A stretch of 64,000 bases of DNA, from assembly GCF_009911695.1 (NCBI RefSeq), contig NZ_QWKK01000001.1, positions 1-64,000 of the forward strand, read 5' to 3'. The notes under the pieces were generated by a model. It was not told the origin of the DNA, did no database searches, and was given only the letters and a program-made list of their open reading frames with translations. The position numbers and the translations under genes were made by a program. The DNA comes from Enterorhabdus sp. P55 (GTDB taxonomy: Bacteria > Actinomycetota > Coriobacteriia > Coriobacteriales > Eggerthellaceae). Positions 17,778 to 26,443 of this stretch are shown here, piece after piece (the first letter of the stretch is position 1; each line of letters opens with the position of its first letter).

Positions 17778-18143
17778 GGCTTCTTTCCGTGGTTCGCGGG
17801 TACGGGCAGCGAGGGGATCTGTGGACGAATCGCGGGGATTTTCCCCGGCGAGGGAAATTTCCTTTGCGCGTTGCCGCAGGTCTTTGGTATTCTATCGCAT
17901 TGTGTATCCAGCGATACGTACGCGCGGTGATTCCACCGCCAAATCTGCAGACGTGGCTGCGCTTAGAGATGACGCTCGCTGGCGACCCGGGGACGAAGCG
18001 CCCGACGGGTCGAGGAGACGGAGAAATCCCGCCCGCCTCCCGCTCGCACGATGTGCCTCAGGCGGCGCCTTGGCCGCTGCGCGTTCGTGTCGTTGGATAC
18101 CGCATACGGGATACCGAACGAACGCGAGAAAGGCAATCATCCC
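17778..18143. other. divergent promoter and leader region between lepA and rpsT
   Basis: No gene is seen. A plus-strand promoter candidate is TTGCGC (17864-17869), 18 bp, TATTCT (17888-17893). It would give an rpsT leader of roughly 240 nt, long enough for S20 autoregulation. Short repeats of GGATACC lie near 18095-18118 and GTATC/GATAC at about 17906-17920. Confidence 0.45.
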
Positions 18144-18668
18144 ATGGCTAACATCAAGTCCCAGAAGAAGCGCATCATCACCAACGAGAAGAGCCGCCTG
18201 CGCAACCGCATGGTGAAGTCCGAGCTCAAGACCGCCGTGCGCCGCGTGCGCGAGGCCGTGGCCGAGGGCGACGGCAAGGCTGCCTACGCCGCCGCGTGCG
18301 CCGCGTGCCGCCTGATGGACAAGGCTGCCTCCAAGGGCATCATCCACAAGAACCAGGCCGCCAACCGCAAGAGCGGCATCATGGCGCTCGCCAACACCGT
18401 GGTGACGGCCGAGGACATCGCCGCCTACGAGAAGGCCGCCCCGAAGGCCCAGAAGACCGGCTCCAAGAAGGCCGAGGCCAAGGCCGCTCGCAAGGCCGCC
18501 ATGGCCGAGGCGTCCAAGGAGAAGGCGAAGCGCCGCGAGAAGCAGCTCAAGGAGGAGGAGAAGGCCGCCGAGCGCAAGGCCAAGGAGGCTGCTGAGGCCG
18601 CCAAGGCCGAGGCGGAGGCCGCTGCTGCCGAGGCCGCCGAGGGCGAGGCCGAGGAGGCTGCCGAGTAG
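18144..18668 (+). CDS. rpsT: ribosomal protein S20 with a long charged C-terminal tail
   Basis: 30S subunit protein that binds 16S rRNA. The first ~88 residues are a normal S20 ([20 protein letters not shown] to the ALANTV region). S20 is normally under 100 residues; this one has 174, the remainder being an Ala/Lys/Glu low-complexity helix ([20 protein letters not shown] and further), turning from Lys-rich to Glu/Ala-rich toward the end. ATG 18144 follows a GAGAAAGG site. It is the only housekeeping gene on the plus strand here and ends with its own terminator. Tail function unknown; such tails may contact rRNA or stay disordered. Confidence 0.95.
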   Translation: MANIKSQKKRIITNEKSRLRNRMVKSELKTAVRRVREAVAEGDGKAAYAAACAACRLMDKAASKGIIHKNQAANRKSGIMALANTVVTAEDIAAYEKAAPKAQKTGSKKAEAKAARKAAMAEASKEKAKRREKQLKEEEKAAERKAKEAAEAAKAEAEAAAAEAAEGEAEEAAE

Positions 18669-18693
18669 GCTCGCCTCACATCCAGAGACGTGC

Positions 18694-18720
18694 AGGGCCC
18701 CGCATCGCGGGGCCCTTTTT
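18694..18720 (+). terminator. rho-independent terminator of rpsT
   Basis: AGGGCCCCGC (18694-18703), loop ATC, GCGGGGCCCT (18707-18716), then a T run. A perfect 10 bp stem 25 bp after the rpsT stop. Confidence 0.9.
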
Positions 18721-18727
18721 CATGCCC

Positions 18728-19714
18728 CTAGACGAGCGGGCGGCGCGAGGTGATGGCGATGAGCCAGTCGCGGAAGACGGCATCGGCGTCTGAGCCGCTC
18801 TTCATGGCCTGCTCGGCGTCGCGGGCCGAGGCGAGGGCGGCGCGCAGCTCCTCGGCGGTGAACAGGCGCGCCCACTTGGGATGGTTCTTCACGCGCCAGT
18901 CGGGCAGCTTGAGCGCCTGGGCGAGCCCGGGCAGCCCGCTGCCGCGCCGCGCCATCGCCTGGGCGCACATGAGCTCGCGCAGGCGGCTTGCGCACATGGC
19001 GATGAGCGCGTGGGGCGAGGCGGACTCCATGCGACTGAGGCAGTCGAGGGAGGCGCGCAGGTCGCGTGCGGCGAACGCGTCGACGAGCTCCCAGGGCTTG
19101 GGCTCGGCCGTGCGCGCCGTGAGGGAGGCCACCTCCGCATCGGTGACGGCGGCGGTTCCGCGGTGCGCGAGCGCGATCTTGCGTATCTCGCTGTCGAGGT
19201 GGACGGTGTCCTCCCCCACCAGCTCGATGAGCTTGACCGCCGCGCCGTCGGTGAAGGTGACGCCGTGGGTGACCGCCATGGCGCGCACCTGGCGCGGCAG
19301 CTCGACGCGCTTCGGCGGGGCGCAGTCGATGACGGCTGTCTTGCCGAGGGCCGCGACGGCCTTGTAGAGGCGCGTGTTCTTCGCGAGCTTCTCCGCCTCG
19401 AGCGCGAGGACGGTGCTCGGGCAGGGCGACTTGAGGTAGGCGACGAGCGCCTCGGAGTCCGTCTTCTTGAGTTTCTCGGCGTTGCGCACGTAGACGAGGC
19501 GCGCGTCGCTCGCGAAGGGGATGGTGTTGCAGGAGGTGACGATGTCGGCGCCGACGGCGGTCTCGCCGTCCAGGTCATCGGAGTTGAACTCCATATCGCC
19601 AAGCGCCGACAGGCGCGTGCGCAGCCGGGCGAGCACAGCCTGGCGCTTGAGGGAGTCCTCCCCCACCACCAGGTAGGCGGGAAGGAGCGCGTCGTTTTTC
19701 TTCGAGGTAGCCAT
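18728..19714 (-). CDS. holA: DNA polymerase III delta subunit
   Basis: Clamp-loader subunit that opens the sliding clamp. 328 residues in the family range. An N-terminal AAA+-like fold begins at LLPAYLVVGEDSLKRQAV, followed by NTIPFASDARLVYVRNAEKL, the DSEIRKIAL helix near 170-190 and a helical collar domain (HALIAMCASRLRELM). The family's weak Walker motifs cannot be used for proof; identification rests on overall pattern and its place directly after comEC, 4 nt away, which is standard in many bacteria. It ends convergently with rpsT. Confidence 0.92.
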   Translation of the reverse strand: MATSKKNDALLPAYLVVGEDSLKRQAVLARLRTRLSALGDMEFNSDDLDGETAVGADIVTSCNTIPFASDARLVYVRNAEKLKKTDSEALVAYLKSPCPSTVLALEAEKLAKNTRLYKAVAALGKTAVIDCAPPKRVELPRQVRAMAVTHGVTFTDGAAVKLIELVGEDTVHLDSEIRKIALAHRGTAAVTDAEVASLTARTAEPKPWELVDAFAARDLRASLDCLSRMESASPHALIAMCASRLRELMCAQAMARRGSGLPGLAQALKLPDWRVKNHPKWARLFTAEELRAALASARDAEQAMKSGSDADAVFRDWLIAITSRRPLV

Positions 19715-19718
19715 AGCG

Positions 19719-22112
19719 CTATTCTACCCGACTTTCCCCACCGGCGGGCCGCTGGGCGTCCACGCGCAGGGCGTCGGGCGTGAAGGTGACGGTGACATCG
19801 CCGTGGCGGTCGGTGCGGAAGGTCGTCGCGCCCGCGGCGTCGAGGGCGGCGAGGGGCTCGGGGCGCGGGTGGTCGTAGCGGTTGCCCTCTCCCGCGCTCA
19901 CGAGGGCCACCGCCGGCGCGAGACGTCGTGCGAGGGCGCCGTCGAGGGAGACGGCCGAGCCGTGGTGGCCCACCTTGAGCACGTCGACGCGCCCGAGCGC
20001 GCCCGCGTCGGCCAGCTGGACGAGCGTGGGCGCCTCGGCGTCCCCGGTGAGCAGGGCCGACCAGCTCCTCCCCTCCCCGTCGGCCTTCGCCGTGGCGAGC
20101 AAGCAGAGGCTGTCGGCGTTGCCGCCCTCCTCGGCGAAGGCGCGTGGCCAGAGCACTGCCACGTCCAACGCGCCGCAGGTCAGGCTGTCTCCCGCTTCCA
20201 CGCCCACGATCCCCGCCTCGCCGACGAGGGCGGCCGCCTCCGCGCGCAGGGCCGTGCAGGAGGGGCAGGGGCAGCCAAGCGCGTCGGCGGCCATGATGAC
20301 GCGGCCCACGGGCACGGTGCCCGCCAGCGCGCCGAGGGAGGCGCAGTGGTCGTCATCGGCGTGGGTCACGGCCACGGCATCGAGGCGCCAGACGCCGTGA
20401 CGAGCGAGTGCCCGCAAAAGGCGGCTGTCCTGGTTTCCCGTGTCCACGAGCATCGTCGCGCCGCCGCTGCGCAGGAGGATGGCATCGCCCTGCCCCACGT
20501 CGAGCATGATGATCTGCGTAGGCGCGAGCAGGGGCAGGACGAGGAGGGCCAGCGCAAGCGCCGCGCCTCCCGCCGCGGCGCCGCCCATGACAGCACGGGG
20601 GCGCGGCTGGGGCCAGGCGCGGTAGAGCGCCGCCGCCATCCCGCAGGAGAGCGCCGCCATGGGCAGCACGCCAAGGTCGACGGGGATGCTTGCCTGCGGC
20701 AGGGCGGCGAGCGCCTTCGTCGCGATGCTGAGGGGAAGCGTGGCCGCCGCGCCAAGCGCGACGAGGGGCCCAGCCGCGTCTGATGCGAGCGCGACGGCGA
20801 TGGCGGAGGCAAGGCTCGCCAGGCAGGCGAGGACGAACAGCGGCGCGGCTAAGACGTTGGCGGGCAGCGCGATGAGGGGCAGTCGCGCGAAGAGCGCCGC
20901 GGCGTAGGGCTGCGTGACCACGGCCGAGGCGAGCGTGAGCGCCGCCGGCTCGCCCACCGCCTTGCGCAGCGGTCCGGGAAGGAAGGAGAGCCAGGATGCG
21001 ATGAGGCTCGCGAAGAGCACGATCCCCAGGGTGGAGCCGGCGGATAAGGTGAAAGACGCGGAGAGGGCCGTCGGCGCATCGAGGGCGGGAAACGCGACGA
21101 GGCAGCCTCCGAGGGCCGAGAGCGCGGCCGGCCGGCGCCGCGCGAAGAGCGCGCCGAGGGACGATGCAGTCATGAGCGCGGCGCGCAGAGCCGAGACGGG
21201 CATGCCGGAGAACACGAGGAAGCCGCCGATGAAGGCAAGGGTGGTGATCGCCTGGGCCTGCCGCGGCAGGCGGAACGCGCGCATGAGGCCGCCGCAGGCG
21301 AGCGCCATGAGCGAGAGGTGCGCGCCTGACACCGCCACGAGGTGCGCAAGGCCGCAGGCCTGGTAGGCGCCGTAGCCGCCCACGGCGTCCAGCGGCGCGC
21401 GATAGCCGCAGGCGAGCGCCTGCATGAGCGGGGCGCCTGATCCGCCGTAGCGTGCCAGCCCCTCGATGGCCTTCCGCCTGAGGGCGCGCAGCGGGGCGAG
21501 CGCGCCCTCAGGCACAAGGAGCTCCCAGGCGCTCGCGGTCATTCGCCCGTCGATGCCGCGCTGCCAGCTGTAGCCGCCGGCTTCCTCGCCGGTAGGCTTG
21601 AGGGCGGCACGGGCCTCAACCACGTCGCCTGCGAGCAGGCCCTCCCCTCCCTCAGGGAGGTTGAGGCTGACGAGGAGGGCGCGTCCGCCAGCGTCACGGA
21701 CGCGCGCGAGGGCGCGGTGGCCGCGATCAGCCTCGCGCGCGTCGTCGACGAGCGTGAGGTGCCAGGTGCCCCACTGGGGCTGCTCGACCGCCGTGGATCG
21801 TGCGTCAAGCGCGCCGACGAGGCCGCAGGCAGCACCCAGCACGGCTCCGAGGGCCAGGCACGCGAGCGCCGGCGAGCGCAGGCGCGCCCACAGGACGGCA
21901 CCTGCCATGGCGATGAGGAGCGCGACGAGGGAGAGCGCGAGCAGTGCGGCGGGCTCTAGGGAGGCCGCGAGCGCGTAAGCGCCTGCCGCGCCGCCCCAGG
22001 TGCCAAGCCCAAGCACGAGCAGCGGCGGAAGGCTCGGGCGGACGCTGCGTGGCGCAGGCCGGGTGCGCGCGCGGCTGCGCAGGCGGCTGGCGAGGGGATG
22101 CGGCGGCCTCAT
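19719..22112 (-). CDS. comEC: ComEC/Rec2 DNA uptake channel
   Basis: Membrane channel that brings single-stranded DNA into the cell during transformation. 797 residues from ATG 22112, which overlaps the comEA stop as ATGA. Order: two N-terminal membrane helices, an OB-like region, the Competence domain with many membrane helices (LVAVSGAHLSLMAL, VSALRAALM), and a C-terminal metallo-beta-lactamase-like domain (LDVGQGDAILL, VTHADDDHCASLG, VLKVGHHGSA). The metal motif is THADDDH, as in ComEC proteins. Only comEA and comEC are seen; pseudopilus genes are not in the window, so natural competence is not shown. Confidence 0.93.
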   Translation of the reverse strand: MRPPHPLASRLRSRARTRPAPRSVRPSLPPLLVLGLGTWGGAAGAYALAASLEPAALLALSLVALLIAMAGAVLWARLRSPALACLALGAVLGAACGLVGALDARSTAVEQPQWGTWHLTLVDDAREADRGHRALARVRDAGGRALLVSLNLPEGGEGLLAGDVVEARAALKPTGEEAGGYSWQRGIDGRMTASAWELLVPEGALAPLRALRRKAIEGLARYGGSGAPLMQALACGYRAPLDAVGGYGAYQACGLAHLVAVSGAHLSLMALACGGLMRAFRLPRQAQAITTLAFIGGFLVFSGMPVSALRAALMTASSLGALFARRRPAALSALGGCLVAFPALDAPTALSASFTLSAGSTLGIVLFASLIASWLSFLPGPLRKAVGEPAALTLASAVVTQPYAAALFARLPLIALPANVLAAPLFVLACLASLASAIAVALASDAAGPLVALGAAATLPLSIATKALAALPQASIPVDLGVLPMAALSCGMAAALYRAWPQPRPRAVMGGAAAGGAALALALLVLPLLAPTQIIMLDVGQGDAILLRSGGATMLVDTGNQDSRLLRALARHGVWRLDAVAVTHADDDHCASLGALAGTVPVGRVIMAADALGCPCPSCTALRAEAAALVGEAGIVGVEAGDSLTCGALDVAVLWPRAFAEEGGNADSLCLLATAKADGEGRSWSALLTGDAEAPTLVQLADAGALGRVDVLKVGHHGSAVSLDGALARRLAPAVALVSAGEGNRYDHPRPEPLAALDAAGATTFRTDRHGDVTVTFTPDALRVDAQRPAGGESRVE

Positions 22113-22786
22113 ACGCACACGGCGTCGCGCAGGGCCGCGAGCTTCTTCTCGCCGATGCCCGGGACGCGCATGAGGTCATCTACGGTGGCGAAAGGGCCGT
22201 TGGCCTCACGATCGGTGACGATCTTGGCCGCCGTGGCCTCGCCGATGCCGTTGAGCGTGACGAGCTCGGCAGCTGTGGCGGCGTTGAGGTTCACGCGCGC
22301 TTTGGCAGAAGGCGCCGGGGCGCCTGCGGCAGGGACGCTCGCCGAAGGCGCGGCAGCCTCCTGATCCTGGAGGGTGGGGATGACCACCTGCTCGCCGTCG
22401 ACGACCACGCGGGCGCGGTTCACCCCGTCGGGGGCGGCATCTGCGGCCAGGCCCCCGGCGGCGGCCACGGCGTCATCGACCCGCGAGCCCTCCGGCACCG
22501 CGTAGACCCCAGGCGCTGCCACGGCGCCGCCGACGTGGACGTAGATGCGCGCGGGCTCCTCCGGCGTGGGGGCAGAGGAGCCCGCGCCGCCCTCCGGCGT
22601 GCCTGCCGCAGGAGCCTCGCTCGCGGGACGCACCTCGAAGGCAGGCGGGGCGAGCGCGCCCGCGAAGACGACGATGGCCCCGACGAGCACGGCCGCAGCT
22701 GTCAGCAGCACGCCGAGCGCGGCCGGTCGCAGCGCGGTGAGGTGAAGTCGTGAGCGGAGCGAGTCTGCACTGTCCTGAAACGCCAT
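22109..22786 (-). CDS. comEA: ComEA-type DNA receptor
   Basis: Membrane-anchored extracellular double-stranded DNA receptor. 225 residues from ATG 22786. One N-terminal helix (about 24-45, GVLLTAAAVLVGAIVVFAG) is followed by a Pro/Ala/Glu spacer, an SLBB domain (IYVHVGGAVAAPGVYAV) and a C-terminal double helix-hairpin-helix DNA-binding domain (VNLNAATAAELVTLNGIGEA, VPGIGEKKLAALR). All domains are intact. It overlaps comEC by 4 nt. Confidence 0.94.
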   Translation of the reverse strand: MAFQDSADSLRSRLHLTALRPAALGVLLTAAAVLVGAIVVFAGALAPPAFEVRPASEAPAAGTPEGGAGSSAPTPEEPARIYVHVGGAVAAPGVYAVPEGSRVDDAVAAAGGLAADAAPDGVNRARVVVDGEQVVIPTLQDQEAAAPSASVPAAGAPAPSAKARVNLNAATAAELVTLNGIGEATAAKIVTDREANGPFATVDDLMRVPGIGEKKLAALRDAVCV

Positions 22787-22957
22787 GGCGCCTGCCTTTC
22801 CCCGGGTACGTCCGTCCGAGGCTACCCGCCCCCGCCGACGCATGGTCGTCTCGCGGGCGGCGGGGCGAGGTGCGCGGAGCGACCGCGCTTACCCGCCCCG
22901 CGCCGCAGAGGGCTTCGAGGGTCGGCGCCCCCGCGGCCCAACGGAGGCTCCTGGCGC

Positions 22958-22983
22958 AAAAAAAAGGACGCCCGAAGGCGTCC
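22958..22983 (-). terminator. terminator of the mihF-gmk-rpoZ-thiI transcript
   Basis: On the minus strand GGACGCC, loop TTCG, GGCGTCC, then eight T, 22 bp after the thiI stop. Confidence 0.92.
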
Positions 22984-23005
22984 CCTGCTACCGGTTGTCT
23001 CGCCC

Positions 23006-24226
23006 CTACTCCCCTGCGCGCGGCTTTCGCGGCCTGTAGGCAGGGCAGGCGTAGTCGTGGGGCTCAGCGGCTGCGGCCAGCTCCTCCACCCAGCGCTCGA
23101 TGGGCAGATCGGCCTCGGCGGCCTCCACGTCCTCAAGGCGGGCATGGGTCTCCGGCGAGCGCGGCATGAACAGCGTGCAGCAGTCCGGCGCGTCCATGGA
23201 CGATATCTCGAAGGTTCCCAGCTGCTGGGCCTGATCGATGATCTCGAGCTTGTCGTTGCCGATGAGCGGGCGGAACACCGGCAGGGTGACCGAGGCGTCG
23301 GTGGCGTGGATGTTCTCGAGGGTCTGCGAGGCCACCTGGCCGAGGCTCTCGCCGGTCACGAGCGCGCCGGCGCCTTCCCTCTGGGCGAGGCGCTCGGCGA
23401 CGCGGAACATGAGGCGGCGGTAGAGGATGATGCGCAGCGAGGGGGGCGCCGTGAGCGATATCTCGCGCTGGCAGTCGCCGAAGGGCACCACGTAGACGCG
23501 GCCGATGCAACCCGTCTTCTCGAGCACGTGCGCGATGTCGTCCACCAGGTACTCCGAGGCGTCAGAGGTCTGCGGGCGGCCTGAGAAGTGCACGCCCACG
23601 GGCACGGCGCCGCGCCGGGCCATGCGCCACAGCGCCACCGGCGAGTCGATGCCCGAGGACAGCAGGCACGCCACGCGCCCGGACGACCCGACGGGCAGGC
23701 CGCCGATGCCGCGCACCGACCGCGCGTAGACGTAGGCGGCGCTCTGCACCACCTCTACCCCCACGGTGACGTCGGGGTTCTTCATGATGACGCGCTTGTC
23801 GGGGTGCGCGGCGCACAGCAGGGCCCCCACGTCGCGGTTCATCTGCATGGAGTCGATGGGAAAGTCGGTGTGGTTGCGGCGGGCGTGCACCTTGAAGCTC
23901 GCGAACTCCCCCGCCTCGGCGAGCGCGAGCAGCGCCGCCTCGCCCATCTGGCCCAGGTCACGCTCGCACTTGAAGCCGCACGAGACGCGCGCCACGCCCG
24001 GCACGCCGACGATGGCGTCCGCGCAGGCGACGGCGGTGCCGCAATCCGTGCCCTCGCGGAGGAACACGCACAGGCGCCCGGCGATGCGGTGGATGGTGAC
24101 CAGGGGGTAGGCGGAAAGAAGCGCCTCCAGGTTTCTCAGGAGGCGCTTCTCGAATACGCTGCGGTTGTGGCCCTTCAGCCCGATCTCGTGGTAGTGGACC
24201 AGGATGATGCGCTGAAACTCCGCCAT
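23006..24226 (-). CDS. thiI: tRNA 4-thiouridine synthetase ThiI, without rhodanese domain
   Basis: Adenylates tRNA for sulfur transfer at position 8 and may serve thiazole synthesis. 406 residues: N-terminal ferredoxin-like plus THUMP (EIGLKGHNRSVFEKRL to about 170), then the PP-loop domain with LLSSGIDSPVALW (about 190-202) and the TGESLGQVASQTLEN segment. It stops soon after, lacking the C-terminal rhodanese domain of the E. coli enzyme, as in many Gram-positives; sulfur must come directly from a cysteine desulfurase. The ATG shares one base with the rpoZ stop (TAATG). Last gene of its transcript. Confidence 0.94.
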   Translation of the reverse strand: MAEFQRIILVHYHEIGLKGHNRSVFEKRLLRNLEALLSAYPLVTIHRIAGRLCVFLREGTDCGTAVACADAIVGVPGVARVSCGFKCERDLGQMGEAALLALAEAGEFASFKVHARRNHTDFPIDSMQMNRDVGALLCAAHPDKRVIMKNPDVTVGVEVVQSAAYVYARSVRGIGGLPVGSSGRVACLLSSGIDSPVALWRMARRGAVPVGVHFSGRPQTSDASEYLVDDIAHVLEKTGCIGRVYVVPFGDCQREISLTAPPSLRIILYRRLMFRVAERLAQREGAGALVTGESLGQVASQTLENIHATDASVTLPVFRPLIGNDKLEIIDQAQQLGTFEISSMDAPDCCTLFMPRSPETHARLEDVEAAEADLPIERWVEELAAAAEPHDYACPAYRPRKPRAGE

Positions 24227-24486
24227 TAGTGGTTCTTGACGTCGATGGACTCCGGGTTGAAGGAGACCTCGCCGCGGGCGACCTCGGAGAACGCCAGGGA
24301 GAGCGGCTTCTTGTCGGCGGCGCGGGCGATCTCGACGGCGGTCTGCAGCTGGATGGCGCGATCGCGCTGGCCGCGCATCATGTCGTTGATGTCGTGGGCG
24401 CGCTTGGACGCCAGGGCGCACAGCAGGAAGCGGTCGTTGTCGGTCTCGCCCAGCAGGACGTCGATCTTAGGTTCGATGATGCTCAT
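24226..24486 (-). CDS. rpoZ: RNA polymerase omega subunit
   Basis: 86 residues. The omega signature is clear: KIDVLLGETDNDRFLLCALASKRAHDIND near the N-terminus and KPLSLAFSEVARGEV near the C-terminus. It helps assemble the beta-prime subunit. It lies 7 nt after gmk and overlaps thiI by one base. Confidence 0.95.
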   Translation of the reverse strand: MSIIEPKIDVLLGETDNDRFLLCALASKRAHDINDMMRGQRDRAIQLQTAVEIARAADKKPLSLAFSEVARGEVSFNPESIDVKNH

Positions 24487-24493
24487 AGGTTGG

Positions 24494-25066
24494 TTATCCT
24501 CGCGGTTTCTCGGCTTGTTCGTCTACGTAGGCGACCAGGGCGTGGACTGCCTCGTCCAGGTCGTCGTTTACCAGCCGTATATCATAGCTCATTTTCTGGG
24601 AAAGCTCCACCTCGGCGGCGGCCATGCGCTCGGCGATGACGTCATCGGCCTCGGTGCCGCGTCCGCGCAGGCGCGCCTCGAGCACCTCGAGCGAGGGCGG
24701 CTCGATGAAGACGAGGCGCGCCGCGGGCATCTTCTCACGCACCTGAAAGGCGCCCTGGACGTCGATCTCCAGGATGACCTGGTCGCCTGCGGCCATGTGC
24801 TCCTCCACCGAGGCACGCGGCGTGCCATAGCAGTTGCCGGCATAGCGCGCCCACTCGAGCAGCCCGTCGTGGGCGACCTCGTCCATGAACTCCTCCTCGG
24901 TCTTGAAGAAGTACTGGACGCCGTCGCGCTCGCCCTCACGCGGGGAGCGCGTGGTGGCCGAGACGGACACCCACGCGTCCGGCACCTCCTGGAGGAGACG
25001 GGCCACGAGCGTGCCCTTGCCGGCGCCCGAGGGGCCCGAGATGACGAAGAGGTTTCCGTGCCTCAT
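24494..25066 (-). CDS. gmk: guanylate kinase
   Basis: Converts GMP to GDP with ATP. 190 residues, normal length. P-loop GPSGAGKGT (about 10-18), GMP-binding SATTRSPREGE, the YGT motif (GNCYGTP) and DVQGA. It starts at ATG 25066, 6 nt after mihF, and is followed by rpoZ, the order common in actinobacteria. Confidence 0.97.
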   Translation of the reverse strand: MRHGNLFVISGPSGAGKGTLVARLLQEVPDAWVSVSATTRSPREGERDGVQYFFKTEEEFMDEVAHDGLLEWARYAGNCYGTPRASVEEHMAAGDQVILEIDVQGAFQVREKMPAARLVFIEPPSLEVLEARLRGRGTEADDVIAERMAAAEVELSQKMSYDIRLVNDDLDEAVHALVAYVDEQAEKPRG

Positions 25067-25072
25067 GCGACC

Positions 25073-25381
25073 TTAGCCCAGCCGCTCCAGCAGCGCGGTG
25101 CGCTGGCGGTCTCCCAGGCCACGCAGGCGGCGGCTCTCAGCGATCTGCAGCTCGCGCATGACCTTCTCGGCCTTGGCCTTGCCGTAGCCGGGCATGGTCT
25201 CGATGAGGGTGACCACCTTCATGCGGCCCACGACCGGATCCTCCTTCATATCGAGCACCTGCTCGATGGTGAGCTTTCCGGACTTCAGGTCATCGCGCAC
25301 CTCGGCGCGGCGGATGCGGGCGGCCTTTGCCTTCTCGAGGGCCTCGGCGCGGGCCTCGGGGCTCAGCTGGGGAATAGCCAT
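25073..25381 (-). CDS. mihF: actinobacterial integration host factor (mIHF)
   Basis: 102 residues from ATG 25381 (AAGGAG upstream), matching the ~105-residue mIHF family. Charged N-terminal helices (EARAEALEKAKAARIRRAEV) precede the S13-like helix-two-turn-helix that binds DNA (VVTLIETMPGYGKAKAEKVM). It compacts DNA and assists site-specific recombination and transcription. The actinobacterial mihF-gmk-rpoZ order supports it. A longer reading upstream was rejected: no ribosome site and low-complexity sequence. Confidence 0.94.
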   Translation of the reverse strand: MAIPQLSPEARAEALEKAKAARIRRAEVRDDLKSGKLTIEQVLDMKEDPVVGRMKVVTLIETMPGYGKAKAEKVMRELQIAESRRLRGLGDRQRTALLERLG

Positions 25382-25690
25382 GGGGTATGTCTCCTTCTCT
25401 CCGGATGGTCTCGTGATACTGCCATGGTCGGGGGCGCCGCGTCGGCCCCGAAGGTCCGATTCCGCAGAATGCGCCGAAACCCCCTGATCGGGCGGGGCTT
25501 TCGGCGGCGCGGCCGCTTTCCATGGGGCCATTATGGGCAGCCGGCCGCGAAAAAGGCCCCTCAACGGGCCGAATTCCGCAAATCCACTACAAAATACCCG
25601 CATATGCTGGGCTTTTGCCGCAAAGCGAGCGAGGGGTGCGTCAGGGGAAGGCCCGCCCCCCTGCCGGGGCGGGCGGGCTCGCGTCGTGGC
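25382..25690. other. 309 bp gap between mihF and pyrF
   Basis: Holds the mihF promoter region and the end of the carA-pyrF transcript. Direct near-repeats TCCGATTCCGCA (about 25456) and CCGAATTCCGCA (about 25569) and an imperfect GCCGAAA...TTTCGGC inverted repeat (about 25473-25505) are present. A GC-only hairpin lies at 25652-25673, right after pyrF. Confidence 0.4.
25550..25570 (-). terminator. possible terminator of the carA-pyrF operon
   Basis: Minus strand: GGCCC, six-base loop, GGGCC, TTTTT. The stem is only 5 bp but all G/C and is followed by a T run, 120 bp after the pyrF stop. Confidence 0.5.
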
Positions 25691-26443
25691 CTACAGGCCC
25701 TCGAGCTCGGCGGCGATGGCGTCGAAGGCCGCCACGGGGTCAGGCGCCTGGGTGATGGGGCGGCCCACCACGATGTGGGAGGAGCCGGCGCGGAAGGCCT
25801 CGGCCGGCGTCATGACGCGGCTCTGGTCGCCCAGCTCGGCGCCGGCGGGGCGTACGCCCGGCGTGACGATGAAGGCGTCGGGGCCCAGGATCTCGCGGAG
25901 CATGGCCGCCTCGAGGGGCGAGGCCACCACGCCGGAGATGCCCGAGAGGCGCGCCAGCTCGGCGAGCGCCGCCACCTGGTCGGTCAGGGGGCGCGTGACG
26001 CCGGTCTCGGCCAGGGCCTCGGCGTTCATAGACGTGAGCACCGTGATGCCGAGGGTGGCCGGCACGGAGCGGCCGGCGTCGGCGGCTCCCAGCTCGGCGC
26101 CGCGCTGGGCCGCCTCCATCATGGCGCGGCCGCCCACCGTGTGCATGGTGATCATGTCGGCGCCCGCGGCCGTGGCCGAGCGGGCCGCGCCCTCGATCTG
26201 GTGCGGGATGTCGTGGAACTTGAGGTCGAGGAACACCTTGAAGCCGCGGCGCTTGAACATCTGGATGATGGCCGGGCCCTCGGCGTAGTAGAGGGTCATG
26301 CCCACCTTCACCCACGAGGCCTTGCCCACCAGGGCGTCGGCCATGACGATGGCCTCCCAGCCGGTGTTGCAGTCAAGCGCCACGATGACGCGGTCGCGCG
26401 CCGGCAGCGCGTGAAAGTCGGCGACGAGGTTTCTCTCTAGCAT
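25691..26443 (-). CDS. pyrF: orotidine-5'-phosphate decarboxylase
   Basis: Last step of UMP synthesis. 250 residues from ATG 26443, overlapping pyrD by 7 nt. TIM-barrel motifs: VALDCNTGWE (first strand Asp), KVGMTLYYAEGP, the catalytic DLKFHDIPHQI (about 86-96) and VTPGVRP with the phosphate loop SSHIVVGRPI at the end. Length and motifs match the group I family. A 599-residue reading through pyrD in another frame is an artefact. Last gene of the carA-carB-pyrK-pyrD-pyrF operon. Confidence 0.96.
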   Translation of the reverse strand: MLERNLVADFHALPARDRVIVALDCNTGWEAIVMADALVGKASWVKVGMTLYYAEGPAIIQMFKRRGFKVFLDLKFHDIPHQIEGAARSATAAGADMITMHTVGGRAMMEAAQRGAELGAADAGRSVPATLGITVLTSMNAEALAETGVTRPLTDQVAALAELARLSGISGVVASPLEAAMLREILGPDAFIVTPGVRPAGAELGDQSRVMTPAEAFRAGSSHIVVGRPITQAPDPVAAFDAIAAELEGL

